64,000 nucleotides of DNA from Gimesia benthica (GTDB taxonomy: Bacteria > Planctomycetota > Planctomycetia > Planctomycetales > Planctomycetaceae): assembly GCF_009720525.1 (NCBI RefSeq), contig NZ_CP043930.1, positions 4,434,501 to 4,498,500 of the forward strand. The letters run 5' to 3'. Made by a program: the position numbers and the translations under genes. A model generated the notes under the pieces. The model saw only the letters and a list, made by a program, of their open reading frames with translations. It ran no database searches and was not told the origin of the DNA. Shown here piece by piece: positions 46,661 to 55,821 of this stretch (position 1 is the stretch's first letter; every line of letters starts with the position of its first letter).

Positions 46661-47095
46661 CTAAAACAGTAAGCGGTAAATTGCAGAGCAGAAAATGATC
46701 CCGATGGTGATGATCGAACCAATGATACTCACGCCTACCGCCGCTGTTCCGACTTTGAACGTATTCTGTGATTCCGCCGGCAGATGGCTTCCCAGCAGTT
46801 TCCAGATGGACTTCAAGACCTGGTTAAACATCTGCGCGCAGAGCACGGTGGTCATTGCCAGAATGACGATTGCCCAGTGTGTGGCCGACAGGCCCAGCAG
46901 CATGCCTGTGGTAAGTACGGCACTGCCTGTAAAGAAGTGGATGAAGAACGAACTGTCCAGGCGCACGCCGAACGTGATGCCCCGCTCGACGTCGACCAGG
47001 CGCTGCCGCCATTCGGGACGGATTTTTTCGGCGTCTGAATTTCCAGCCGAGTGGATGCGAATTTTTCGGGACTGCGTTTCCGGTGATTGTAACAC
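46661..47095 (-). CDS. DgkA-like diacylglycerol/undecaprenol kinase homologue, catalytic Glu missing
   Basis: 144 aa from GTG 47095, nine bases after AGGA and 14 bases after the lptD stop; a longer frame starting upstream is out of register with the family. Three membrane helices (about 50-72, 72-96, 115-138) and the phrase VERGITFGVRLDSSFFIHFFTG match the DgkA fold. The catalytic segment, normally E-x-x-N-x-x-x-E (E69, N72, E76 in E. coli), reads Q88-M-F-N91-Q-V-L-K95: the Asn is kept, but both glutamates are lost. Kinase activity is therefore doubtful. It probably forms an operon with lptD. Confidence 0.78.
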   Translation of the reverse strand: MLQSPETQSRKIRIHSAGNSDAEKIRPEWRQRLVDVERGITFGVRLDSSFFIHFFTGSAVLTTGMLLGLSATHWAIVILAMTTVLCAQMFNQVLKSIWKLLGSHLPAESQNTFKVGTAAVGVSIIGSIITIGIIFCSAIYRLLF

Positions 47096-47109
47096 TGTCA
47101 AAATTCCTG

Positions 47110-50100
47110 TTATTGAGGCGGATTGCCAAAGAGTGAATTGAAGGCCCCTGGCCCGGCTCCAAAGTTTCCAAAGCGCGGCATAATCGTCAAGCCGATTCCG
47201 GCATTGCCCGTACTCTGGTCGTAGTTCATTCCGAGGCTCATGACGAAGTCGGCCCCGGTTCTGGTGATCATGAAGGTCTGCCCGCGGTTCAAGTTTTCGC
47301 CCAGGTCGTATGCAGTACTGACGCCGGCGCTCCATTTTTCGCTCATGATGTAATTCAGCGTGGCAGAGATGATCTGGCTGTCCAGGCCGCCGCCACCTTT
47401 GATCTGTTGTAATGCCACGTTAACTGTCATGCGGCGGGTCCGTTGACTGGTCAATGACATGTCCCACAACTGCTGTGCGCCATCGAACAGGTCGTAGTAG
47501 GCGTTGGCTGCCAGTGTTGTTCGGTCACCCAGGTACCAGCGGTAACGTCCACCCAACAGACCAAAGTCTTCGCCAAAGTTGTCACGCGTTGCGTCCGGGA
47601 AGTAGGACGCTTCCAGATCCAGGCTCATCCAGTCTTTGATCCGTTGTTGATCGGGGGGACCCGTTTTGGTCTGCAGACGATGCCGCCACGCCATCCGCAG
47701 GACCTGTTGATCGTCTACCATTTCATAGTACGGATCGGTCACACCCCGTGCGGCTCCCGTTCGTACGGCGTAAAAGCGGGGGTCGAACTGGGGAGGCAGC
47801 GTGCCACCGAAGGTGTTGATGACCAGACGTTCGCGGAATCGTTCCTGAGCGTTGTCATCGAATTCATTGTATTGTGCGATGTTGGTCAGGTTTTCACTCG
47901 AGTCGCTGAAGGAGTAATCCGCTTCAAGCACCATCTTGTGAGCCAGACCGTTCAGATTGAAAAACGGATTGTAAACCGTGGGGAAGACCCGCTCAGCCAT
48001 GATGCTGCTCCGCAGACCGGCAGAACCATACAGACGGTCGATCTGCTGTTGCTGCAGACCCTGTTCCCAGTAAGCGGCTTCCCCCATGACATAGGGAGTC
48101 ATGATGAAGGGACCCAGATTGAAGGGGGCTTCCAACTGGTTCCGGGTCATCGCAACCAGTCCTTCTGAATCCGCAACGAAGGGCAGGGGAGTAAAGACGT
48201 CCTGAGAGAGGTTGTATGGTGCGGAGCCGGGCTTCAGCTTTCCGTAACCGACGGAGGAATGGGAAGTCCAATTGACCAGGTTTCCGAAGAGGGGCTCGCC
48301 CAGCAGGAACAGATCCGCTTTGGGCAGCCAGTCTGTAGTGGTTTCGAATCCGTTCAACCGGGTTCGACCAATCATCGACCAGGACCAGTTCTCCTGTTGC
48401 TGCTTGAGGTGCAGCAGGGATTCAACATCTTTACCGGTGTCGAACGTATCTTCGAAGTATTCGTTCAGGAAGTTCCGGTCTGAGAGCAGACCGCCTTCGC
48501 CGGTGAGAGTCATGCCGAACGGCGATTCCTGACGATGATGCAGATTAATGAAATAGCGGTCCTCAGTGGAGGGGACCAGAGCCCGACGGTCGGCACCCAG
48601 GTTGTCGAGACCGGTATCGTGGATGTAGAACATCTTGGCGTCGCCACGGAAGACATTATCGAAGCCCAGCATGTTGGCTCCCTGATAGTCTCCGGACTGA
48701 CCAATGCCGACGCCACGGTATGAGTAGTAATCGACCTGACCTTCCCACTTCGTGCCGGGCAGACGTTCGAGGCCGAGCAGCTTATACATATCCCATTCGG
48801 TCTCGACCTGGAAACCAAAGATACGGTCGTTCCCGAATCTCAGACCCGTGATCGGAAAATAGATGTCTTCGGCCGGACTGGAGACGTACGGCAGATAAAA
48901 CAGCGGTACGTCACCAACCTGGAAGGTATTGTTCGAACTGGAGATCCAGGCGCGCTTATTCGGTACTGGTTCACCAGTGAGGGGATCAATTTGCGGTGAG
49001 CCTGTTCCCAGCCACGGAGTCGTATAGCGATCTTCGATGAACACATCCGAGGATTGAATTTTGTAGCCCGGCTTTCCAAACTGGCTGCCTGTTGCCCAGG
49101 CGTTCTGAGCCAGGTAGGCTCCTTTCGACAGCTGACGGATCTGGCTGGCCCGGACGCGGACATCTTCTCCCAGTTCGGGGATGTATGTTTTGAGCTCCGC
49201 ATCCAGCAGTACGCCTCGTTCTTCGCGGGCATCGTAGTAGGCACGGTTGGCCTGGAGATAATAGGTTCCCTGCCGGATCTCAATATTGCCTTCGAGGTAG
49301 ATTTCGAAAGGCGTTTCTTTGGACTGGCGGATTTCCGAGTTGAAGTTCTGCGTGTCCCGTCCATCGGTCCAGATGATAATCCGATCCGCGGACATGTCGA
49401 CCATGCCCAGACCTTCCACACCGTCGATCAGCAGGTTGACACCGCCGGTAATCACCCAGATCTGTTCCGGGGGAACAGTATGTGTCGAGGGAAAACTTTG
49501 TACGTTGTAAGGGACCGCACTACGGGGGAACAGGCGAATGCGGCGGAATCCGACGTTCATTTCCGGTTCGGGCATGGGAGCCAGTTCCGGTCCTTCAATC
49601 GGCGGTTTCTCAACGATGAACTGAGCACGCTTCAACTGATGATCGTGGGGGATACCCCGACGTTGTGTCGCCCGTTTGAGCAGGGGATCATCCTCGGCGG
49701 GCGTTCCGTTCGTCGGGCGACGGTATTTGGTTTTCAAGCCACTCTGCGTGACCAGATTGACGAGCAGGCTGTTCTCGCTTTTGGATTCTCCCGGCAGATC
49801 GACGCGGACTTCCCCTTCCAGATAGACCGAAATGCGATCCATCTTACGGGATTTTGCATGCCAGATAACCATCTGTCGCGAACGGAGAACGGCGTCGCCC
49901 TGTTGAATGCGGCAGTTCCCTTTCAAAATCGAAACATTGACGAAATCCTGCTCCCACTGCTGGGAGTATTCCGCCTCGATCTGGATCGATTCCTGTTCCG
50001 ATGGTTCGTATTCCGACTCTTCGTAAGACGCTTTGGGAGCACCGAAGAAACTGGTCTGAGCAGGCGCAACGGTGGTGACACCGCCGAGGATTGCAATCAG

Positions 50101-50163
50101 CAAAATCACTCGCCAGATACGAAGCGAAACATACCGAGAATCGGAATAGATCTCGCCCGACAC
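47110..50163 (-). CDS. lptD: LptD-type outer-membrane LPS assembly protein
   Basis: 1017 aa from GTG 50163, with AGGAG five bases upstream; a TTG at 50244 is an alternative that adds a non-signal leader. A hydrophobic segment near residues 18-35 (VILLIAILGGVTTVAPAQ) serves as export signal. The OstA/LptA-like beta-jellyroll part follows (EAEYSQQWEQDFVNVSILKGNCRIQQG and LYLEGN-type repeats, about 65-320). The C-terminal half is a beta-barrel with VGDVPLFYLPYVSSPAEDIYFPITG, a characteristic LptD phrase, and many alternating aromatic strands. LptD inserts lipopolysaccharide into the outer leaflet with LptE. The last barrel strands end at the stop, and the DgkA-like gene follows. Confidence 0.88.
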   Translation of the reverse strand: MSGEIYSDSRYVSLRIWRVILLIAILGGVTTVAPAQTSFFGAPKASYEESEYEPSEQESIQIEAEYSQQWEQDFVNVSILKGNCRIQQGDAVLRSRQMVIWHAKSRKMDRISVYLEGEVRVDLPGESKSENSLLVNLVTQSGLKTKYRRPTNGTPAEDDPLLKRATQRRGIPHDHQLKRAQFIVEKPPIEGPELAPMPEPEMNVGFRRIRLFPRSAVPYNVQSFPSTHTVPPEQIWVITGGVNLLIDGVEGLGMVDMSADRIIIWTDGRDTQNFNSEIRQSKETPFEIYLEGNIEIRQGTYYLQANRAYYDAREERGVLLDAELKTYIPELGEDVRVRASQIRQLSKGAYLAQNAWATGSQFGKPGYKIQSSDVFIEDRYTTPWLGTGSPQIDPLTGEPVPNKRAWISSSNNTFQVGDVPLFYLPYVSSPAEDIYFPITGLRFGNDRIFGFQVETEWDMYKLLGLERLPGTKWEGQVDYYSYRGVGIGQSGDYQGANMLGFDNVFRGDAKMFYIHDTGLDNLGADRRALVPSTEDRYFINLHHRQESPFGMTLTGEGGLLSDRNFLNEYFEDTFDTGKDVESLLHLKQQQENWSWSMIGRTRLNGFETTTDWLPKADLFLLGEPLFGNLVNWTSHSSVGYGKLKPGSAPYNLSQDVFTPLPFVADSEGLVAMTRNQLEAPFNLGPFIMTPYVMGEAAYWEQGLQQQQIDRLYGSAGLRSSIMAERVFPTVYNPFFNLNGLAHKMVLEADYSFSDSSENLTNIAQYNEFDDNAQERFRERLVINTFGGTLPPQFDPRFYAVRTGAARGVTDPYYEMVDDQQVLRMAWRHRLQTKTGPPDQQRIKDWMSLDLEASYFPDATRDNFGEDFGLLGGRYRWYLGDRTTLAANAYYDLFDGAQQLWDMSLTSQRTRRMTVNVALQQIKGGGGLDSQIISATLNYIMSEKWSAGVSTAYDLGENLNRGQTFMITRTGADFVMSLGMNYDQSTGNAGIGLTIMPRFGNFGAGPGAFNSLFGNPPQ

Positions 50164-50407
50164 GGGCACTCCTGAAGTGATAACCGGGTAGGTCAATCTT
50201 CTGATGAGAGGATAGGATCGAAGTGGAATACGCTCTGCTGCCAAGGGTTTAGCAGGGAAGAGGGTAACGGTTTGAGGTCGGCAGGCGGTAACTCAGTCTG
50301 TCGACCCGAGATAAATGGGTGCGGATTATAGGTCGATTTCTGAAAGAGTGTCAATAACAATCACTGGCCGGGAATGAGAGTCAGCCTGCTTGTAAGTGAT
50401 TGATTAT

Positions 50408-51772
50408 TCAGACTTTAGGGTGACCAGTGTTCGGGCGGTTCCAGAGTCGGTCGATTTTGCAGAAATGAATCAGATGGGACCAGCCAAAAACGCTCAGCAG
50501 GGCGATCGCAGGCACCAGCGGCGCCCGCATTCGCATGTTGGTCCAGTAGAACAGATGCACGATGGTAAAGCTCACCAGCAGCCAGATTAGTGGTGACCAG
50601 TTTCGCTCTCTTTTCCAGACTACCAGACACACCCCCCAGAGACAGCCCAACAGGACAACAAAATAGTAGCTCGCCACTCCCAGTAGCAGAGTACGAGAGG
50701 GTGTCTGCCCCGCACTTGCGAGAGGGGCGATATTCCAGAATCGTTTGAGTCGCAGCAGACATGATTGGGCAAACAGCGAAGGTTGGGATGAAATATTCTG
50801 GCGTGCCCGCTGGTACATCCAGCGATCCCGTTCCTGTTCGGTCTCGAGGGCTGGCTGCAGTTGCGCGATGTCCGCCTCCAGACTTTTCTGCCAGGCATCC
50901 AGACTCTCACCTGTCCACACCGTTCCCCAGGGCTGCTGCACCACTTCGTTGTAAAAGACCGGATTATTACCCAGCAGAAGCGTGTATCCTCCATGCGTGG
51001 TCGTCAGAATCGGTGCGCGAAACACGACCAGATTGCGAATCAGCCAGGGGGAAACAGCCAGAATAATTCCCGCTGCCAGAAATGCGAGCTGCTGGCTGAC
51101 TGACGTAAGCCGCAACTCCTCACTCTTTGAGAGCAGTCTCTGTTTGAGTGAATCCGCCAGGCGGATCACCAGCCAGACTCCCAGAAACGCCAGAAAAGTG
51201 GGCCGGCAGAGAATCGCCAGCCCCCAGACTGCGCCGGTCCAGAACAGCAGTGGTTTGTTGGTTGACGCTGATAATTCCTCTGCACGTGTGGAAAAACTGC
51301 AGATCAGCAGGTAGAGCAACAGGCTGCACAAGAACGTGGCCAGCACTTCGGTCATGGAGTAAGAGGTGTATTGTAGCAGAATCGGATCCGTCGCCACGAT
51401 TCCCGCTGCGAGCACAGCGGCCCATTGTAACTGTAATCGCTGCCCTGTTTTCCAGGTGAACCAGACGGTGGCGATTCCCAGCAGAACCTGGAGAATTCCC
51501 GTCGCCTGGGGACCTGCATTCAGATAGTAACCCACGGCCAGCAGGCAGGTGTAAAGGGGTGGACGAAAGGCCGTCGGTTCGAGGTCCTGTCCCGCCTCCA
51601 TGCTACTTGAAGTGAAACCATTTCCCGCAGCGAGGTTACGGGCAATCGCAATATAGGCATCCCGGTCTTCCCGCAGTTGATCACTCTGCCGTATTACGAT
51701 TCCCAGTCGCAGACCGCCTGCCAGGAGCAGAATCAGTACAAGGGCCGTCGTTAAGAATCCGGTTTTGGTCAC
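50408..51772 (-). CDS. GT39-like glycosyltransferase (ArnT/PMT family, membrane)
   Basis: 454 aa from GTG 51772 (GGA nine bases upstream); TTG 51778 is an alternative with tighter spacing. About eleven membrane helices are visible. The first loop after helix one holds LREDRDAYIAIARNLAAGNGF, with the acidic pair expected in GT39/GT83 enzymes that take a polyprenyl-phosphate sugar. FRPPLYTCLLA and YSMTEVLATF are typical of this superfamily too. It probably transfers a sugar to lipid, LPS or protein at the outer face of the inner membrane. It lies upstream of lptD in the same direction with a 244-base gap, so envelope assembly is a reasonable context. Confidence 0.82.
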   Translation of the reverse strand: MTKTGFLTTALVLILLLAGGLRLGIVIRQSDQLREDRDAYIAIARNLAAGNGFTSSSMEAGQDLEPTAFRPPLYTCLLAVGYYLNAGPQATGILQVLLGIATVWFTWKTGQRLQLQWAAVLAAGIVATDPILLQYTSYSMTEVLATFLCSLLLYLLICSFSTRAEELSASTNKPLLFWTGAVWGLAILCRPTFLAFLGVWLVIRLADSLKQRLLSKSEELRLTSVSQQLAFLAAGIILAVSPWLIRNLVVFRAPILTTTHGGYTLLLGNNPVFYNEVVQQPWGTVWTGESLDAWQKSLEADIAQLQPALETEQERDRWMYQRARQNISSQPSLFAQSCLLRLKRFWNIAPLASAGQTPSRTLLLGVASYYFVVLLGCLWGVCLVVWKRERNWSPLIWLLVSFTIVHLFYWTNMRMRAPLVPAIALLSVFGWSHLIHFCKIDRLWNRPNTGHPKV

Positions 51773-52239
51773 AGACAATGTTCCACTGTGGAATAGAGAG
51801 ATCCCGGGGGGGCAACCCGACTGGATCAGCGTATTCTCGATCTGGTGTTTCGATTCCCCAAAGTATTAACAATACGGCAGTTAACCATTGGGAAGACTGC
51901 CCTAAGTATGCAGATCTCACACGGCAGAAACAAGGGGACTCTGCTCACCAGAAAAGGGGTTTATGTGATTTCTGACGGCTGTAGGGACTGAACAGACCTG
52001 CGATTCGAAATGATCCAGATATCAGGAAATATCAATGCTGCAGGTTCTGAAGTATGCCCGTTGGAAAAAAACAACACGATGCAAAAAAGGCACACTTTGT
52101 CGTGAAATCATAGTTTCCGTGAGCTATAGTTCGACAAGAGTAACTGGGTTGCGTGAGCTGCGGAAGTTTTCCTGCATTATCGCAACGGGCCGAATTTTAA
52201 TCGTATTGCCTGTCGGGCAGCAGGAAGTGGTTTCCCCTT
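51773..52239. other. Divergent intergenic region, nothing specific seen
   Basis: 467 bases between the GT39-like gene (reverse) and the MMPL transporter (forward). I find no RNA gene, terminator, repeat or ORF with a credible ribosome site. Regulatory sites for two divergent promoters are expected here but I cannot point to them. Confidence 0.4.
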
Positions 52240-54534
52240 ATGAGTCGTCAACCAGAGAGCTGGCTGGAATCAGGGGTAAACCTGCTCTATAAACTCCGCT
52301 GGGGCCTGCTGGTCGTTTTTTTGATTCTGACCGGCTTCGCTTATTTTCCAGCGTCGAAGCTGGACTTCGAACAGTCGATTGAATCGCTCTATGCTAAAGA
52401 TGACCAGCACCTGCTCGATTACCTCGAGAGCAAACGGCTCTTCGGCGGCGATGAACTCGTTTTCGTTGCTTATACCGTACCCGGCCTGCTGGGCGAAGAA
52501 GGTTCCCGGGAAACCGATGAACTGAAAGAGGTCCGTAAATTCTCCCAGGAACTCAGTCAGATCCCGGGCATCAATGCAGACGTCACACAAAACCTGGCAA
52601 ATGCGCTCAGCCCTCCGAAATTAAACTTCCTCTTACGGGTATTGATTCGACAGAAACGCGACGAACTGATCGAACTCTCGCGCGGCGTGCTGATCGGTGA
52701 CGACAACGAAACCACGGCCATCGTCCTCCGCCTGCTGCCTGAAGATCAATCGCCCGTTCCCCGTGCTGAAACATTCAAACAAATCCGCGAGCTGGCACAT
52801 GCCCACGAGCCCCGCGCCTATGTGGTCGGCGAGCCCGTGCAGGTCTATGACATGTTCCGCTACGTGGAAGAAGACGGCGATGTACTGTTTAAAGTCTCGC
52901 TCAGTCTGCTGGCGGTCGTATTGCTGCTGTTGTTCCGTCGGCTGCGTTGGGTGGCCCTACCTCTCCTGGTTGTGATCTGTTCGATCTGGTGGACCGAAGC
53001 AGTGCTTGTCATCGGAAATCTCCAGTTGAGCATGGTCAGCTCCATGTTGAATTCCCTCGTGACGATCATCGGCATCGCGACGGTCGCACACGTGGCCGTC
53101 CACTTTCAGGCCCTGCAGCGCGAGAACGTTCCCCGCCCCGATGCGATCCGCCGGACGATGGTCGAACTCTTACCCGCGATCTTCTGGACCTGTGCCACCA
53201 CGGCTGCCGGATTCCTCTCGTTGTTGACCAGTGAAATCGCTCCTGTCCGCAGCTTCGGGATCATGATGGCCCTGGGTACTCTGATGGTGCTCATCGCCTC
53301 CACGGTCCTTCTGCCCGGCGGAATGTCGCTGGGTTATCTGCGTCAACCTTCAAAACAGTCGGACGATAAAGGTCTGGCCCGAAAGCTGAAACAGGTCGCT
53401 CAGATGAATGAGCGTTATCCCAAACGGATTCTCTGGGGTTCGCTGGTCTTCGTGATTTTTGCTGCAGCCGGCTTCAGTCGCTTAACCATCGAAACGGATT
53501 TCAGTAAAAACTTCCGCGACTCCAGCGAGATCGTCAAGGCGCTCGACTTCGTCGAAACCCGGCTCGGCGGTGCTTCCACCTGGGAAGTCAACTTTCCTGC
53601 TCCGTCTCAACTGAATAAGGAATACCTGGACCGCGTCCTGGCCCTGGCGGAAGACCTGCAACAGGTTAACCCTCCTGACAAAACACAGTTAACTAAAGTC
53701 ATCTCCATTACGGACACGCTCGACTTCGTGCCGGCAAAACCGTTCGCCTCCGACCCGATCCAGTCCAAGCTCGACCAGATCGAAGACCTGCAGGCGGACT
53801 TCGAAAGCAGCCTCTACAATCCCGAACAGGGGCGCATGCGAATTGTCCTGCGGGCCCTCGAACGACAGTCGGCTGAGGAAAAACTCTCCCTGATTCACAA
53901 GGTCGATGCCCTCGCGAAAAAACATTTTCCCGGCTCGGAAACGAAAGAGTCCGATCAGGAATCAAAGGCCGTTCATGGCGAGCCTGGTAAGGCCGCCGGT
54001 ATTTTTATTCTGCTCGCTTATCTGATTGACAGCCTGCTGCGAGATCAGCTTTACAGCTTCCTGCTCGCTGCCACCAGTATCTGGTTAATCATGTCACTCG
54101 CCTTCCGTAGTCTGAAACTGGGGCTGATTTCGATGGTTCCCAACCTGTTTCCGATTGTCGTCGTGATTGGTGTCATGGGCTGGACCGGACTGACGTTGAA
54201 TATCGGTACCGCCATGATCGCCAGTGTTTCAATGGGACTCACGACCGATTCGAGCATCCACTTTATCTCAAGCTTCTTAAGAGCACGTTCGCGTGGTGCT
54301 TCGACAGATGAAGCGCTACGATCCACACAGCACAGTGTCGGCCGGGCAATCATTTATGCCACGTCCGCCCTGGTTGCCGGCTTCAGTGTACTCACCCTGT
54401 CACACTTCATCCCCCTGATTTATTTCGGGGCGCTGGTGAGTGTTGCTATGGTGGGCGGCGTCTTTGGTGACCTCGTCCTGATGCCCATTCTGCTGCGACT
54501 GACCTATCCCGACAAAGCGGAATCAGCTGCGTAA
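52240..54534 (+). CDS. MMPL/RND-family exporter
   Basis: 764 aa. The typical duplicated layout is present: an N-terminal membrane helix (about 20-38), a first periplasmic loop (about 40-215), five helices (about 218-370), then a second anchoring helix (about 400-420), a second periplasmic loop (about 422-590, with a charged tail KESDQESKAV), and six more helices to the end. LSTTDSS-like phrases GLTTDSSIHFI and FRSLKLGLISMVPNLFPI mark the MMPL core. These pumps move hydrophobic compounds, lipids or hopanoids out of the inner membrane by proton antiport. Substrate is unknown; the nearby hpnE makes a hopanoid-related cargo (HpnN-like role) possible but unproven. Stop codon overlaps the convergent citrate-synthase-like gene by 12 bases. 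Confidence 0.88.
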   Translation: MSRQPESWLESGVNLLYKLRWGLLVVFLILTGFAYFPASKLDFEQSIESLYAKDDQHLLDYLESKRLFGGDELVFVAYTVPGLLGEEGSRETDELKEVRKFSQELSQIPGINADVTQNLANALSPPKLNFLLRVLIRQKRDELIELSRGVLIGDDNETTAIVLRLLPEDQSPVPRAETFKQIRELAHAHEPRAYVVGEPVQVYDMFRYVEEDGDVLFKVSLSLLAVVLLLLFRRLRWVALPLLVVICSIWWTEAVLVIGNLQLSMVSSMLNSLVTIIGIATVAHVAVHFQALQRENVPRPDAIRRTMVELLPAIFWTCATTAAGFLSLLTSEIAPVRSFGIMMALGTLMVLIASTVLLPGGMSLGYLRQPSKQSDDKGLARKLKQVAQMNERYPKRILWGSLVFVIFAAAGFSRLTIETDFSKNFRDSSEIVKALDFVETRLGGASTWEVNFPAPSQLNKEYLDRVLALAEDLQQVNPPDKTQLTKVISITDTLDFVPAKPFASDPIQSKLDQIEDLQADFESSLYNPEQGRMRIVLRALERQSAEEKLSLIHKVDALAKKHFPGSETKESDQESKAVHGEPGKAAGIFILLAYLIDSLLRDQLYSFLLAATSIWLIMSLAFRSLKLGLISMVPNLFPIVVVIGVMGWTGLTLNIGTAMIASVSMGLTTDSSIHFISSFLRARSRGASTDEALRSTQHSVGRAIIYATSALVAGFSVLTLSHFIPLIYFGALVSVAMVGGVFGDLVLMPILLRLTYPDKAESAA

Positions 54535-55644
54535 CGGCATCGGTTTGTATTTCCGCTGATCCATGCCCACATAGCGTGAGAGCGGCTGGTACAGGTGATT
54601 GTTCTCCGTCTGTTCGACGATGTGTGCCACCCAGCCTGCCATTCGCGAAACCGCAAAGATCGGCGTGAACAGCTCAGGCTCAAAGCCCAGGTAATGCAGC
54701 AGTCGACTCGCGTGCCATTCCACGCGGGGATGAACGCGGGAGACTTTCGCCATGACATCTTCGATGGCATCCGCGGTCGCTTCCATGGCATTCAACCCCA
54801 GTGCATCTGCAACCTGCACACAATAATTCTTCAGAACCGTAGCCCGGGGATCGCGTGGGTTACGCGGTGAATGCTGGAATCCGAGTACCCGACGCCCCTT
54901 GGTGATTTCCTGGCAGGCCCATTCCTCTGCATTTCCTGAATGCATCGCTTCCTGTAACGCATCCAGCACGCCGGCTCCGGAGCTGCAGTGCAACTGACCG
55001 TTCAGCGAACCGATGGCGGCGTTGATCGATGAATACAGGGGGCTCCCCGTCGATGCCACCACGCGGGCGGCAAAGGTGGATGGGGCCAGACCGTAATCGG
55101 CCTGTGAGATCAGCAGGGCATTGAAGGCTTCTTCTTCGAGCTGGGTTGGCTCGTCCCCTTTAAGCATGTACCAGAAACTGCCCGCATATGAATGCTGGAA
55201 GTTAGGCACCACCGGTTTCTTCCCGTTGACGTAATGATAACGGAACGAGATCAGTTGCGGCAGCATCGCCAGCAGGTATTGGGCATTGGAAATATCCGAC
55301 ATGAACATTCCATATTCCATCTGCGGGTCGAAGTGTGCCAGCAGGCTGACGCCGCTGCGGACCACTTCCATCATGTCGATGTGCGGAGGAATCGATTCCA
55401 GAGCCTTCAACACGGGGTAGGGGAGCTGACCCGATTCGATCAGCATCGTCTGAAAGTCAGCCATCTCTTCGTGGCTGGGAAGTTCACCATGCAGGAGCAG
55501 GTAAGCAACTTCGAGGAACATGGCCTCGCGGGCCAGTTCATCTACCAGGTAACCCCGATAAGTCAAACCATCCTGGATTTGTGAGATTTCAGTTTCTGTC
55601 GCGACGATCCCGGCTAACCCGGGGCGATAAGGGTGACGTTCCAT
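54523..55644 (-). CDS. Citrate-synthase-like protein with altered active-site residues
   Basis: 373 aa, aligned by eye along its full length with short bacterial citrate synthases (CitZ type): PSTFAARVVAST, YSSINAAIGSLNGQLH and ELFTPIFAVSRMAGWVAHIVEQ are clear. Key sites differ. The oxaloacetate His of ADHE is Y184 (ADYG). GPLHGGAN is GQLHCSSG, with H219 kept. GFGHRVYK is GFQHSPRN, with H258 kept but the next Arg lost. The catalytic Asp of NVDFYS is E309. The Arg of IRPR is Q353. It may be a citrate/methylcitrate synthase variant with a different acceptor, or non-catalytic. It is transcribed alone, overlapping the end of the MMPL gene. Confidence 0.85.
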   Translation of the reverse strand: MERHPYRPGLAGIVATETEISQIQDGLTYRGYLVDELAREAMFLEVAYLLLHGELPSHEEMADFQTMLIESGQLPYPVLKALESIPPHIDMMEVVRSGVSLLAHFDPQMEYGMFMSDISNAQYLLAMLPQLISFRYHYVNGKKPVVPNFQHSYAGSFWYMLKGDEPTQLEEEAFNALLISQADYGLAPSTFAARVVASTGSPLYSSINAAIGSLNGQLHCSSGAGVLDALQEAMHSGNAEEWACQEITKGRRVLGFQHSPRNPRDPRATVLKNYCVQVADALGLNAMEATADAIEDVMAKVSRVHPRVEWHASRLLHYLGFEPELFTPIFAVSRMAGWVAHIVEQTENNHLYQPLSRYVGMDQRKYKPMPLRS

Positions 55645-55821
55645 GTCTCAAACCTTTCGCTCTTCCTGAATACGATTTTAAGAGGCAGTCCATTTGCACA
55701 GAGTATAACCCAATTGAATCACAGAATCGACATACGTTACCGTCTGTTTTTTACAGGAACAGGGAAATAATTTACAGGTCCTTTTTTTGGGTTGACGTCC
55801 CGTAGGACAGTCGTTCGCACT

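Noticed and set aside
49054-50175. Long open frame antisense to the start of lptD
   Set aside because: The OstA-like strands and signal are on the other strand. The antisense text is Arg/Phe-rich without domain features.
52240-54534. Assigning the MMPL protein as the hopanoid transporter HpnN
   Set aside because: hpnE is 4.5 kb away with unrelated genes between. The sequence shows only the general MMPL pattern, so the specific role is not supported.
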